Part shown: positions 33,354 through 42,146 of the stretch, piece by piece
Layout of the letters: each line of letters opens with the position of its first letter
Position numbering within the stretch: the first letter of the stretch is position 1
The notes under the pieces: model-generated
Databases searched by the model: none
What the model saw: only the letters and a program-made list of their open reading frames with translations
What the model was told of the DNA's origin: nothing
DNA from: Didemnitutus sp041906465
GTDB lineage: Bacteria; Verrucomicrobiota; Verrucomicrobiia; Opitutales; Opitutaceae
Direction: 5' to 3'
DNA: 64,000 bases
Assembly (NCBI GenBank): GCA_041906465.1
Contig: JAYRJE010000008.1
Coordinates: forward strand, 124,001 to 188,000
Position numbers and translations under genes: made by a program

Positions 33354-34713
33354 CGCTGATCGTTTTCACGTTGGTGAACTCGCGGATGCCCCACGCACCG
33401 AGTTCGCGGCCGTGACCGCTGAGCTTCACGCCGCCGAACGGCAGGGAGGGATGCGAGCGGACAAACTCGTTCACGAACGCGCTGCCGGCCAGCAGTTGCT
33501 CGCGCGCGATGCGCTCGCCCCGGCGGCGATTGCGGGTGAAGACGCCGGCTCCGAGGCCGAAGGGGGTTTGGTTTGCCAGGCGAATCGCCTCGGCTTCGCT
33601 ACGCGCCGAGATGATCGCGGCCACAGGACCAAATAGCTCCTCGTCGAATGCCGGCATGCCCGGGCGCACCGCGGTGAGCACGGTGGCCGGATAGAAATTG
33701 CCGTCGCCGCGCGGCAAGGCCCCGCCGAGGAGCACGCGCGCGCCTCGCCGGACGCTGCGGTGCACCTGCGCGTGCAGTTCTCGACGGAGATCTCCGCGCG
33801 CGAGCGGACCGATCTGGGTTTGCGGATCGCGCGGATCGCCGAGGCGCCGGCGCGCGAGAGCAGCGACGAATTTCTCTTCAAATTTGCGTCGCGCGGATTC
33901 GAGCACGATGAAGCGCTTCGCCGCGACGCAGCTTTGTCCGCTGTTGTAGAGACGCGATTCGGCGCAGCGCTCAGCCGCGAGGTCGAGATCGGCGTCGGCA
34001 AGAATCACGTAGGCATCGCTGCCGCCGAGTTCGAAGACGCCCTTTTTCATCGCCGTGCCGGCGCGTGCTGCGACGCGCTGCCCCACGGCGGTGCTGCCGG
34101 TGAGCGTCACCATCGCGACGCGCTCATCCGCGATCAGGCCTTCGGCGCGCTCGCCGTCGATCACAAGGGCTTGAAAAACGCCGCGCGGCACACCGGCGCG
34201 GGCGAAGAGCTTCTCGATCGCGAGCGCGCAGCCCGTGACGTTCGAGGCGTGCTTCAGCACCATCGTGTTGCCGGCCATCAGTGCCGGCGCAGCGGCGCGG
34301 AAGACCTGCCAGAACGGAAAGTTCCACGGCTCGATCGCGAGCACGACGCCGAGTGGTTGGTAGGTGACGTAGCGTTGCGCAGGTGCGCCGTCAGGCTGCT
34401 CGTCAGCGAGAAAGCGGGCCGCATGTTCGGCGAAGTAGTCGCAGTTGATCGCGCATTTCTCGACTTCGGCGCGAGCCTGCGCCGTGGGTTTGCCCATCTC
34501 AACCGTGATGAGGTCGGCGCAAGCATCGGCGTCGCGGCGGAGCCCCCGCGCGACGCTGCGCAGGTGGCGGGCGCGCTGGGCGAACGTTAGCCGGCGCCAC
34601 GCCTCGAACGCCGCGGTCGCGCGCGTCAGGGTCCGGTCGACGGCCCGCGCGGTGTGCGCGCGATAGGTGCGGAGCTTGCGGCCGGTGGCCGGATTGACGG
34701 TGACAATCGCCAT
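33346..34713 (-). CDS. NAD(P)-dependent succinate-semialdehyde dehydrogenase-like enzyme
   Basis: The 455-residue product is a full aldehyde dehydrogenase that oxidises an aldehyde to the acid. Catalytic residues are present: general base E228 in FELGG and nucleophile C262 in NSGQSCVAAK. The cofactor-site PWNFPFWQV and the motif LTGSTAVGQ are also visible. The overall style (VNPATGRKLRTY start, short length) matches the Sad/GabD-like group acting on succinate semialdehyde. ATG 34713 is chosen because the family starts there. It is a single gene with no pathway neighbours, so the substrate is not certain. Confidence 0.85.
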   Translation of the reverse strand: MAIVTVNPATGRKLRTYRAHTARAVDRTLTRATAAFEAWRRLTFAQRARHLRSVARGLRRDADACADLITVEMGKPTAQARAEVEKCAINCDYFAEHAARFLADEQPDGAPAQRYVTYQPLGVVLAIEPWNFPFWQVFRAAAPALMAGNTMVLKHASNVTGCALAIEKLFARAGVPRGVFQALVIDGERAEGLIADERVAMVTLTGSTAVGQRVAARAGTAMKKGVFELGGSDAYVILADADLDLAAERCAESRLYNSGQSCVAAKRFIVLESARRKFEEKFVAALARRRLGDPRDPQTQIGPLARGDLRRELHAQVHRSVRRGARVLLGGALPRGDGNFYPATVLTAVRPGMPAFDEELFGPVAAIISARSEAEAIRLANQTPFGLGAGVFTRNRRRGERIAREQLLAGSAFVNEFVRSHPSLPFGGVKLSGHGRELGAWGIREFTNVKTISVS

Positions 34714-34780
34714 GCTGTCACGGTCGAGCGAAGGCGCGCGCGTGTCGAACGACAACCGTGCGCGGCACGCTACAGCACCC

Positions 34781-35338
34781 TCAGTCTTTGAGGTAACGGG
34801 CGAGCAGGGCGCGCAGCTTTTCGCGGGCGCGATAGAGGCGGGTCTCTACGCCCTTCGGTGTCGTGCCGACGATTTCGGCGATCTCGGCGTGCGACAGGTC
34901 TTGGAACTCCGACAACAGCACGGCTTCGCGGAGATCTTCGGGCAGCTGGGCAATGGCAGCGCGAACCGCGCTCGCGGCTTCGGCATCGGTGGCCTCTCGG
35001 CGCGGCGTCGTGGTGGTGAATGGCTCCGGTGCTTCCTCGAGCGATTCGGTCGGGCGCCGGCGCGTGCGGCGGGCGTGGTCGCGTGCCAGGTTCAACGCGA
35101 TCTGAAACATCCAAGTCGAGAATCGCGCGCCGGTGCGGTAGCGGGCGCGATGTTGGTAAACGCGCACAAAAGTTTCCTGCGCCAGATCGAGGGCGTCGTG
35201 CTCGTTGCGTGTCGAGCGGTAGAGGAAGCTGCGCAGCGGTCGCTCCCAACGCGCCATGAGGCGATTGAGCGCGAGATCATCGCCCTGCTGGAGCGCGAGC
35301 ATTGTTTCTTCGTCGCTGGGCTCCGCGGCGGGCGTCAT
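34781..35338 (-). CDS. ECF-type RNA polymerase sigma factor
   Basis: The 185-residue product has sigma region 2 (RPLRSFLYRSTRNEHDALDL with AQETFVRVYQ) and region 4 (LPEDLREAVLLSEFQDLSHA followed by EIAEIVGTTPKGVETRLYRA), separated by a linker. It is the last gene of a three-gene operon with 4-bp overlaps: membrane protein, periplasmic sensor, sigma factor. That is the order of cnrY-cnrX-cnrH, where a membrane anti-sigma and a periplasmic metal sensor hold the sigma factor. ATG 35338 lies inside the sensor's stop. Confidence 0.88.
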   Translation of the reverse strand: MTPAAEPSDEETMLALQQGDDLALNRLMARWERPLRSFLYRSTRNEHDALDLAQETFVRVYQHRARYRTGARFSTWMFQIALNLARDHARRTRRRPTESLEEAPEPFTTTTPRREATDAEAASAVRAAIAQLPEDLREAVLLSEFQDLSHAEIAEIVGTTPKGVETRLYRAREKLRALLARYLKD

Positions 35339-35760
35339 TTCAGGCCGAAGGCGGCGTTGTGGTCGTGTTGCAGAATGCGCGGTTCCACCAAGGTGAGGAA
35401 GCGGCGGCCTTGTTCGGGCGCCATGCATGCGGCGACCTCGCGAACGTGCGCAAGCGTGGCTTGCTGACAGCGGCGTTCGAGGCGGGCGACTTCAGCTTGC
35501 AGCGCCGGGTCCTGCGGTTTCGCGGCGAGTTGTTCGCGCGCCTCGACGATCAGCGCACAATGGTCGGAGCAAACCGGAATATAGGCGCGGTGGAGTTTTT
35601 CGACGGTCGCGCGTTGTTCAGCGGTGAGCTTAAATTCGCGAGCGATCCACGCCACTTGATCCTCCTCGGCGGGGGCGGCGGGCCAGAACAGCCTGGTCAG
35701 CGCATACGAGCCGGCGCCGACCACCACAACGACCGCGAGCAGCGTGAGCCAACGCTTCAT
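35335..35760 (-). CDS. Periplasmic metal-sensor-like protein (CnrX/Spy type)
   Basis: The 141-residue product has an N-terminal membrane anchor (about 4-25) and a helical periplasmic domain. Helix-turn pattern FKLTAEQRATVEKLHRAY resembles the LTxxQ region of Spy/CnrX proteins. A cluster CSDHC (about 64-68), a further cysteine in ERRCQQ, ACM, and histidines at the C terminus (QHDHN) could bind a metal. The position between a small membrane protein and an ECF sigma gene supports a sensing role; the ligand is unknown. Confidence 0.7.
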   Translation of the reverse strand: MKRWLTLLAVVVVVGAGSYALTRLFWPAAPAEEDQVAWIAREFKLTAEQRATVEKLHRAYIPVCSDHCALIVEAREQLAAKPQDPALQAEVARLERRCQQATLAHVREVAACMAPEQGRRFLTLVEPRILQHDHNAAFGLK

Positions 35761-36047
35761 TTATGCGCGCCGTGGTCGGCCATCTGCACCGGGTCGACCG
35801 TGCGGACGTAGAAGTCCGCCATCTGCTCGGCGTGGGCGCGCTGGGCTTCGAGGCGCGCGGCGCCAACGCCGAGTAACAACGCGATCGAGGCTGCGATCGG
35901 CAGGGCCCAGCGGAAGGCGACGACGACGCGCTCATCTGTGCGTGCGGCGTTGATGCGAGCCCAGACGCCGGCGGCGAACTCCGGCGCTGCCGCGGGCTCG
36001 TGTTGCCAGCGCTGCAGCAAGGGACGGAGTTGGTCGGGAGGTGTCAT
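35757..36047 (-). CDS. Small membrane protein, probable anti-sigma factor (CnrY-like position)
   Basis: The 96-residue product has a cytoplasmic N-terminal part of about 46 residues (RPLLQRWQHEPAAAPEFAAG) and one membrane helix (ALPIAASIALLLGVGAARL, about 48-66). A short periplasmic tail with histidines follows. A short cytoplasmic segment plus one helix is the CnrY anti-sigma layout. ATG 36047 starts the operon; the next gene overlaps by 4 bp. No sequence motif proves the anti-sigma role. Confidence 0.65.
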   Translation of the reverse strand: MTPPDQLRPLLQRWQHEPAAAPEFAAGVWARINAARTDERVVVAFRWALPIAASIALLLGVGAARLEAQRAHAEQMADFYVRTVDPVQMADHGAHK

Positions 36048-36110
36048 GCCGGGTGATACGGTGGGAGAAAGGGAATCCCTCGGCAAATTTCTTTGCGCGC
36101 GCGGACGCGG

Positions 36111-36185
36111 TGGAGGCGGGGCCATCAGCCCCGCTGAGTAGCGGCTTCGTTGCGGAAACCCGCGGGGCTGATGGCCCCGCCTCCA
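36111..36185. repeat. 24-bp perfect inverted repeat, REP-like
   Basis: Positions 36111-36134 (beginning TGGAGGCGGGGCC) are repeated exactly in inverted orientation at 36162-36185, with a 27-base loop. It lies between the start of the sigma operon and the end of the tricorn gene. The length exceeds that of a terminator and there is no T-run; I have the impression that such GGCGGGGCCATCAGCCCC-type sequences recur in Opitutaceae. Confidence 0.65.
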
Positions 36186-36198
36186 TGAGCAAAGAAAA

Positions 36199-36220
36199 GG
36201 GCCGGTCTCGCGACCGGCCC
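36199..36220 (-). terminator. Terminator of the tricorn protease gene
   Basis: On the minus strand, GGGCCGGTC-GCGA-GACCGGCCC is followed by TTTTCTTT. It has a perfect 9-bp stem and lies 30 bp after the stop at 36251. Confidence 0.88.
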
Positions 36221-36250
36221 TCGAAGAAGATTACGCGGCGTCGCGCGGGC

Positions 36251-39200
36251 TCAGGAGCCGGCGCTCTTGTCCGGATAGGCCGGGGTGGGTGGGATGTCTT
36301 TCCGCTTCGTTTTCAGCTCGTTGAGGATGTGGTCGATGGCCTTGTCGAGCTGCTGGTCTTCGCCGTGGAATTCCTTCCACGGGTCGTTGTCGACAACGAT
36401 GTCGGGGTCGACGCCGTGGCCTTCCATGATCCAGTTCTTGCCGTCCTTGTCGAAGCCGTTGGCGAATTCCGGCCGGTTGAGCGAGCCGCCGTCGACGATG
36501 GGGAGTGTGCCGCGGATGCCAACGACGCCGCCCCAGCTGCGCTTGCCGATGAGCGTGCCGAGCTTCCGCTCGCGGAAGCGATACGGGAAGATATCGCCGT
36601 CGGACGCGGAGAATTCATTCAAGAGAAGAACCTTCGGGCCGAGGGCCATCGCGGTGGGATTGGCGGTAGGCTGGCCGTTGCGGCCGACCGAGAAGAAGTC
36701 GAGCGTGCGGCTGAGACGCTCGGCGATTTGCGGGGAGACGTTGCCGCCGCCGTTGCCGCGGTCGTCGATGATCCACGCCTTCTTGTCGAGCTGCGGGTAA
36801 TACTGTTTCACGAACTCGTTCAGGCCTTCGCGACCCATGTCGGGGATGTGAATGTAGCCGACCTGACCGTTGGTCTTCTTGGTCACGTAATCGCGGTTCT
36901 TTGCGACCCACTCTTGGTAATAAAGCGGCTTTTCGTCGCCGATCGGGACGATCGTGACATCGCGCGCGCCTTCGTCGGTCGGTTTGGAGTTCACGCGCAG
37001 CACGACTTGTTTGCCGACGGTGCCGACGAGCGCGGCGTAGATCGACTGCATGTCGCGGACGGGCTTGCCGTCGACAGCGAGGATGTAGTCGCCGACTTTC
37101 ACATCGACGCCCATCTCGGTGAGCGGGGAGCGGAGGCCGTTTTCCCAATTCTGACCGGGGACGATGTGGTCGATGCGGTAGGCGCGCGATTGCGGATCGC
37201 GCGAGACCTTGGCACCGAGCAGGCCGGTGGCGATGCGCGGGGCCTCGTTCACGCGGTCGCCGCCGCCGGTGTAGGCGTGGCCAGCGGAGAGTTCGCCGAT
37301 GAGTTCGCCGATGAGGTAGTTGAGGTCGTTGCGGTGGCGGACGGACGGAACGAGCGCGCCGTATTTTTTCGTCTGCGCGGCCCAGTCGACGCCGTGCATG
37401 TTCGGCGCGTAGAAGAAGTCGCGCATCTGGCGCGACGCTTCGTTGTAGATCTGGTTCCACTCAGCGACGCGATCGAGTTTCATCTCGAGGCCGGAGAGGT
37501 TGAGCTTCTCCTTCAGTTCGAATTTCGCGGACGGAAGGTCGATGATCGCGAACTCGCGCTGCGCGCCGATGAGAACCTTCTTGCGGTCGGCGGTGACGAT
37601 GAAGCTGTTGGCGGAACCGAGTTCGGTCTCCTTCTGTTCCTTCAGATTGTAGACGAACATCGTGCCGGGGCCGCCGCCGAACTGGCCGCTCGAGCGGAGG
37701 TAGTAAACCTTGTCGCCGACCATCTCGATGATCGGGTAGTTCGACGCGGCGATTGGCAGGCCGACGGTGCGGTCGTTGAAGCCTTCTGCGTCCACCTTTA
37801 CGACGACGGGTTTCTTCTTGGCGTCTTTCGCGTCCTTGCCGTCCTTCTTGTCCGCGCCGTTCGCAGCTTCCTTGGCGTCCTTCTTTTCTTCCTTCGCTTC
37901 GGCAACGGTCTTTTCGGCGGCAGGTTTCGCGTCCGCGGATTTTTCCGCGATCGGTTTCTCCTTCACTTCGTCGTCTTTCGCGATTTCGACTTCGTCGCTC
38001 TTCGGCTTGAAGGGCGACTCGGTGTCCTTGGCGAGCGCGACGAGGTAGATGCGCTCCCAGTCGCGGTAGATGTGGTTGAATTCGGTGTTGCCGTAGACCG
38101 GGTTGAAATCGCGGCCGGAGGCGTAGAGCAGCCATTTGCCGTCGTCGCTGAAGATCACGTTGCGCACGGCGAACCAGCCGTCGGTGACGTCGATGGATTT
38201 TTTCTGGTCGAGCGAGTAGAGGCGAACCTTCGGATAAGTGCCGCGGTTCGGTGCGACCCACGCGACCCACTTGCTGTCGGGCGCCCACGCGATGTCGGGC
38301 GTCTCGAACGTGTCGTTCTTCTCGATGAGCGTGACTTCCTTCGTCGCGATGTCGACGAACTGCAGGCGCTGCTCGCGGTCGGCCCAGAGGAGCTTCTTGC
38401 TGTCGGGCGACCAGAGCGGGCCATAGTAGTAGGTCTTGGTGTCTTTTGTGATTTGCTGCGGCTCGCCGCGGCCGTCCTGCGGGCGGATCCAGATTTCATT
38501 CTCACCGCTGGCGTCGGAGATGTAGGCGATCCACTTGCCGTCGGGCGACCAGACTGCGTCGCGTTCATGCACGCCCGAGGTCTGCGTGAGGTTGCGGACG
38601 GGACCGTTCTTCGCAGGGGCGGTGAAAATCTCGCCGCGCGCGACGACGACGGCGCGCTTGCCGTCGGGGGAGGGCTGCACGCCCTGAACGTATTTCGAGA
38701 CGTTCACAATGCCGCCGCGCGCGATGGCGAGGTCTTCCTTCACCGTGATCGGGACTTGGCGCGCCTTGTTGGTGGCGAGGTCGAAGTGCCAGATCTGGCC
38801 GCCTTGCTCGAAAACGATGCCGCCCTTGCCGAGCGACGGGAACTTCACGTCGTAGTCCTTGAACGTCGTGTGCTGCACCGTCTGCTTCGTGGCGGGGTCA
38901 TACGAGAACAGGTTCAGGTGCCCGTCGCGGTCGGAGGTGAAATAGATCCGGCCATTCGGCGCCCACATCGGGATGATGTCCTGCGCGGGGTTGTTCGTGA
39001 TGTTCTCGAGCGCGCCGGTCTTGAGATCGATGATCCAGACGTCGTCAGCCATGCCGCCTTTGTAGCGTTTCCAGGTGCGGAATTCGCGAAACACGCGATT
39101 GTAGGCCATCTTCGTGTCGTCGGGCGAGAAGCTCAGAAACCCGCCGCGCGGCACGGGCAACTGCTGCGGCACGTCGCCGTCGAGGCCGATGGTGTAGAGC

Positions 39201-39652
39201 TGGCCGAGGAAGTCGTTCGCGTCGGTCCAGCGGCCGCGGTAGGCGATCTCGTTGGATTTGTTTTTCCACGCCAGGACGATGTTGTTCGGCCCCATGCGAT
39301 CGCTGAGGTCGTCGCGCGCATTCAGCGCGGTGTAAGAGAGTCGGCGCGGCGTGCCGCCGTCGGCGGGCATCACGTAAACTTCCGTGTTGCCGTCGTATTG
39401 CGCGGTGAAGGCGAGTTGCGAGCCGTCCGCGGAGAACCGCGGGAAGATCGCCCAGCCGGGCGCGTCGGTGAGGCGGCGCGCGACGCCGCCGTCCAGGCCG
39501 ACCGTGTAGAGCTGGCCGGCGTAGCTGAAGACGATTTGCGAGCCATTCGTGGCGGGGAAACGGAGCAGGCGAGTTTGCTCCGGAGGCGTTTGCGCGAAGA
39601 GGGCGGTGGCGGTCAGGGCCAGCGCCAGCAGCGAGCGGGGCAATTTCATCAT
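36251..39652 (-). CDS. Secreted tricorn-family protease (S41)
   Basis: The 1133-residue product has a signal peptide (to about ALFAQ). An N-terminal propeller region has PD40-type repeats (FPRFSADGSQLAFTAQ, FSPDDTKMAYN, WSPDGKWIAYISD). A low-complexity Lys/Ala/Asp/Glu insert (about 545-620) follows, then a PDZ domain (about 840-920) and an S41 catalytic domain. The nucleophile is S1017 in NEFSASDGDIF, and a IIDDRGNGGGNVS segment precedes it. Archaeal tricorn is cytosolic; this version is exported and about 60 residues longer. It probably degrades oligopeptides in the periplasm. The charged insert is not part of archaeal tricorn. Confidence 0.9.
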   Translation of the reverse strand: MMKLPRSLLALALTATALFAQTPPEQTRLLRFPATNGSQIVFSYAGQLYTVGLDGGVARRLTDAPGWAIFPRFSADGSQLAFTAQYDGNTEVYVMPADGGTPRRLSYTALNARDDLSDRMGPNNIVLAWKNKSNEIAYRGRWTDANDFLGQLYTIGLDGDVPQQLPVPRGGFLSFSPDDTKMAYNRVFREFRTWKRYKGGMADDVWIIDLKTGALENITNNPAQDIIPMWAPNGRIYFTSDRDGHLNLFSYDPATKQTVQHTTFKDYDVKFPSLGKGGIVFEQGGQIWHFDLATNKARQVPITVKEDLAIARGGIVNVSKYVQGVQPSPDGKRAVVVARGEIFTAPAKNGPVRNLTQTSGVHERDAVWSPDGKWIAYISDASGENEIWIRPQDGRGEPQQITKDTKTYYYGPLWSPDSKKLLWADREQRLQFVDIATKEVTLIEKNDTFETPDIAWAPDSKWVAWVAPNRGTYPKVRLYSLDQKKSIDVTDGWFAVRNVIFSDDGKWLLYASGRDFNPVYGNTEFNHIYRDWERIYLVALAKDTESPFKPKSDEVEIAKDDEVKEKPIAEKSADAKPAAEKTVAEAKEEKKDAKEAANGADKKDGKDAKDAKKKPVVVKVDAEGFNDRTVGLPIAASNYPIIEMVGDKVYYLRSSGQFGGGPGTMFVYNLKEQKETELGSANSFIVTADRKKVLIGAQREFAIIDLPSAKFELKEKLNLSGLEMKLDRVAEWNQIYNEASRQMRDFFYAPNMHGVDWAAQTKKYGALVPSVRHRNDLNYLIGELIGELSAGHAYTGGGDRVNEAPRIATGLLGAKVSRDPQSRAYRIDHIVPGQNWENGLRSPLTEMGVDVKVGDYILAVDGKPVRDMQSIYAALVGTVGKQVVLRVNSKPTDEGARDVTIVPIGDEKPLYYQEWVAKNRDYVTKKTNGQVGYIHIPDMGREGLNEFVKQYYPQLDKKAWIIDDRGNGGGNVSPQIAERLSRTLDFFSVGRNGQPTANPTAMALGPKVLLLNEFSASDGDIFPYRFRERKLGTLIGKRSWGGVVGIRGTLPIVDGGSLNRPEFANGFDKDGKNWIMEGHGVDPDIVVDNDPWKEFHGEDQQLDKAIDHILNELKTKRKDIPPTPAYPDKSAGS

Positions 39653-39776
39653 AAGCCATGAGAAGAAGCCCGAAGCGGCGGGCCGGCAAAGCTAATCACG
39701 ACGACCGCCGCTGCCAAAAGGGTTGCCGGTGAACGGCGCGCGATGTGAGCTGTCGATTCACCGACCAACCCCACGC

Positions 39777-41885
39777 ATGAGCTTTTTTCCCCGCTCCGCC
39801 CTCGCCGGCGCTCTTTTCGCCATGACCCTTCCGACCACGCACGCTGCGCTCGCCGCGCTGGCTGATTTCCAAGCCCTCGCCGCCAAACACCACGCCCGCC
39901 TCGAACTCGTGACCTACCCGAAGACGGTCGATGAGGTCCGCGGGCAAACCGACGCCGCGATCCAGCAAGCCGATGCCGCGATCGCTGCGCTGGTGGCGCA
40001 GGGCGCCGCGCACCGGAACTTTGCGAGCACTTTCGCCGCCGTCGATGCCATCACCGCGAAGGTCGGCGACCTCAACGCTCAGCTCGGGACCGTCGCTCAA
40101 TCCAATCAGGACGCCGCTGTGCGGGATGCGGCGAACGAGGCGACCGTGAAGCTCTCCGGCTGGGCGGTCGGCGTGACGTATCGCGAAGACCTTTATCAGG
40201 TGCTGAAGGCTGTGGCGGACGCGAAGCCGAAGCTCGGCGCCGAGGAGCAGCGGCTCGTCGATTTCACGATGCGTGACTACCGCCGCGCCGGCTTGAGCCT
40301 GCCGCCGACCGAGCGCGCGGAGGTGGAAAAACTTCAAAAAGAACTCGCCGCGCTGAACACGGAGTTCGCCGTGAATATCAACCAGGCGCGGGCGCCCATC
40401 GACTTTACCGCCGAAGAAATGGCCGGCGTGCCGCAGAGTTTTCTGGAAAGTCCCGGCGTGAGGCAGCCGGACGGCAAATATCGCGTGATGGCGAACGTCA
40501 CGTGGCACGCCGTCGCGATCGCGGAGAGCGCGAGCAATCCTGAGACGCGTCGCCGCGTGTCCGTCGCGCGCAACAATCTGGCGCGCGAGAAGAACGTCGA
40601 GGTGCTGAAGAAACTCGTCGCGCTGCGCGGCGAGATCGCACGCCGGCTCGGCTACGCCTCGTGGGCCGATTACCAGATCGAGACGCGCATGGCGAAGAAC
40701 GGCGCGACTGCGGTGAAGTTCGAGGAGAATCTCGTCCTCGGCTTGCAGCCGAAGTTCGCGCAGGAAATAGAGACGCTACGGGCGCTGAAAGCGCAGGACA
40801 CGGGCAAAGCGGACGCGCAGCTCGAGTCATGGGACATCAGCTACTACACGAACAAGCTCATGAAGGAGCGTTACGCCGTCGATCGCGAGGCGCTGCGGGT
40901 GTTCTTCCCGTATCAGAAGACGCTCGAAGGCATGTTTGCCATCTACCAGAAAATCTTCGGTCTGAAATTTACCGAAGTGCAGGCGCCGTATGTGTGGGCT
41001 GACGGCGTGCAGCTCTACGTCGTGCAAGACAGCACGAGCGACGAAGTGCTCGGGGCGTTCTACCTCGACATGTTTCCGCGCGAAGGGAAGTTCAACCACT
41101 TCGCCTGCTTTCAGCAAAAGCTCGGCGGCGTGCTCGCCGACGGACGCTACGATCTGCCGATCGAAGCGCTGCTGTGCAACTTCCCGGCGCCCTCCGCCGA
41201 CAAGCCCTCGCTGCTCAAGCACGACGACGTCGTGACGCTCTTCCACGAGTTCGGCCACGTGATGCACGGCATCCTGAGCCGCTCGCGCTTCGTGGCGCTG
41301 ACGGGTTTCGCGGTGCCGCAGGATTTCGTCGAGGCGCCTTCGCAGATGCTCGAGAACTGGGTGTGGGACAAGGCCGTGCTCGACACCTTCGCGGCCGACT
41401 ACCGCGACCCGACGAAGAAGATCCCGACCGAAACGATCGCGGCGCTCGAAGCCGCGCGTCAGGCCACCGAAGGCTACGCGACGCGTCGTCAGCTCGCGTT
41501 TGGTCTCATCGACCTGAACCTTCACGCGCGTCCGACGGCGGAGACGAAGGACGTCGACGTCGTAAAGGTCGGCAACGAGACCCTCGCGCGCGTGACGATC
41601 GCGCCGCCGGCGGACACTGCGTTCGTGGCGTATTTCGGGCACCTCGCCGGCTATGACGCCGGTTACTACGGCTATATGTGGGCCAAGGTGCTGGCGCTCG
41701 ACATGGCGAGCGCGTTCAAGCAAGCGCCGGGCGGTTTCCTCGACGAAGCGGTCGGGCGCCGGTTGCGGAAGGAAATCTACGCCATCGCGCACACGCGCGA
41801 TGCGAACGACTCCGTGGAAAAATTCCTCGGCCGCGCGCCGTCGCAGGACGCGTTTCTCGATTACGTCGGGATCAAACGTCACTAA
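39777..41885 (+). CDS. Exported M3-family zinc oligopeptidase
   Basis: The 702-residue product begins with a signal peptide (SALAGALFAMTLPTTHAALA). It contains the zinc site FHEFGHVMH (H490, E491, H494), and a third ligand is expected in FVEAPSQMLENW. The length and the Y-rich substrate region (GYDAGYYGYMW) fit thimet oligopeptidase/dipeptidyl carboxypeptidase enzymes. ATG 39777 is chosen over 39723 because it gives the signal peptide. It is divergent from the tricorn gene, 124 bp away, and the two exported peptidases may cooperate in peptide use. Confidence 0.88.
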   Translation: MSFFPRSALAGALFAMTLPTTHAALAALADFQALAAKHHARLELVTYPKTVDEVRGQTDAAIQQADAAIAALVAQGAAHRNFASTFAAVDAITAKVGDLNAQLGTVAQSNQDAAVRDAANEATVKLSGWAVGVTYREDLYQVLKAVADAKPKLGAEEQRLVDFTMRDYRRAGLSLPPTERAEVEKLQKELAALNTEFAVNINQARAPIDFTAEEMAGVPQSFLESPGVRQPDGKYRVMANVTWHAVAIAESASNPETRRRVSVARNNLAREKNVEVLKKLVALRGEIARRLGYASWADYQIETRMAKNGATAVKFEENLVLGLQPKFAQEIETLRALKAQDTGKADAQLESWDISYYTNKLMKERYAVDREALRVFFPYQKTLEGMFAIYQKIFGLKFTEVQAPYVWADGVQLYVVQDSTSDEVLGAFYLDMFPREGKFNHFACFQQKLGGVLADGRYDLPIEALLCNFPAPSADKPSLLKHDDVVTLFHEFGHVMHGILSRSRFVALTGFAVPQDFVEAPSQMLENWVWDKAVLDTFAADYRDPTKKIPTETIAALEAARQATEGYATRRQLAFGLIDLNLHARPTAETKDVDVVKVGNETLARVTIAPPADTAFVAYFGHLAGYDAGYYGYMWAKVLALDMASAFKQAPGGFLDEAVGRRLRKEIYAIAHTRDANDSVEKFLGRAPSQDAFLDYVGIKRH

Positions 41886-41908
41886 GCCGGGGGATCATGC
41901 AATAGGTG

Positions 41909-41932
41909 GGCGTCGGTGTCCCTCCCGACGCC
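41909..41932. repeat. Hairpin after the M3 peptidase gene
   Basis: GGCGTCGG (41909-41916) and CCGACGCC (41925-41932) form an 8-bp perfect stem with an 8-base loop, 24 bp past the stop. No T-run follows. It may be a terminator of weak type or a REP-like unit. Confidence 0.5.
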
Positions 41933-42146
41933 TGTCGCCGCTAGGACAACGGCAACCACCAATTGGTTGGGATCTTGTCAGTTGGAATTGCGTCCCACTG
42001 CGTGAGCCTCGCGAAGCGCGCTGCCGGTGGACGGCGTAGTTCGCGGCGGCGCCGGACCTGGTGCCGAATATCTATCCGCGTCGGCGGGAAACGCTGCGAT
42101 TGCTTCGCGCCAACGCGGCCCCGACGGCGTCGTTTAGCTCCCAGGT

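Noticed and set aside
36041..39661. Plus-strand frame of 1206 codons
   Set aside because: It is entirely antisense to the tricorn protease gene, whose propeller repeats, PDZ and serine active site are unmistakable.
41886..42146. Possible gene remnant between the M3 peptidase and the TonB pseudogene
   Set aside because: Apart from the 41909 hairpin no frame shows a protein-like pattern in this 260-bp stretch.
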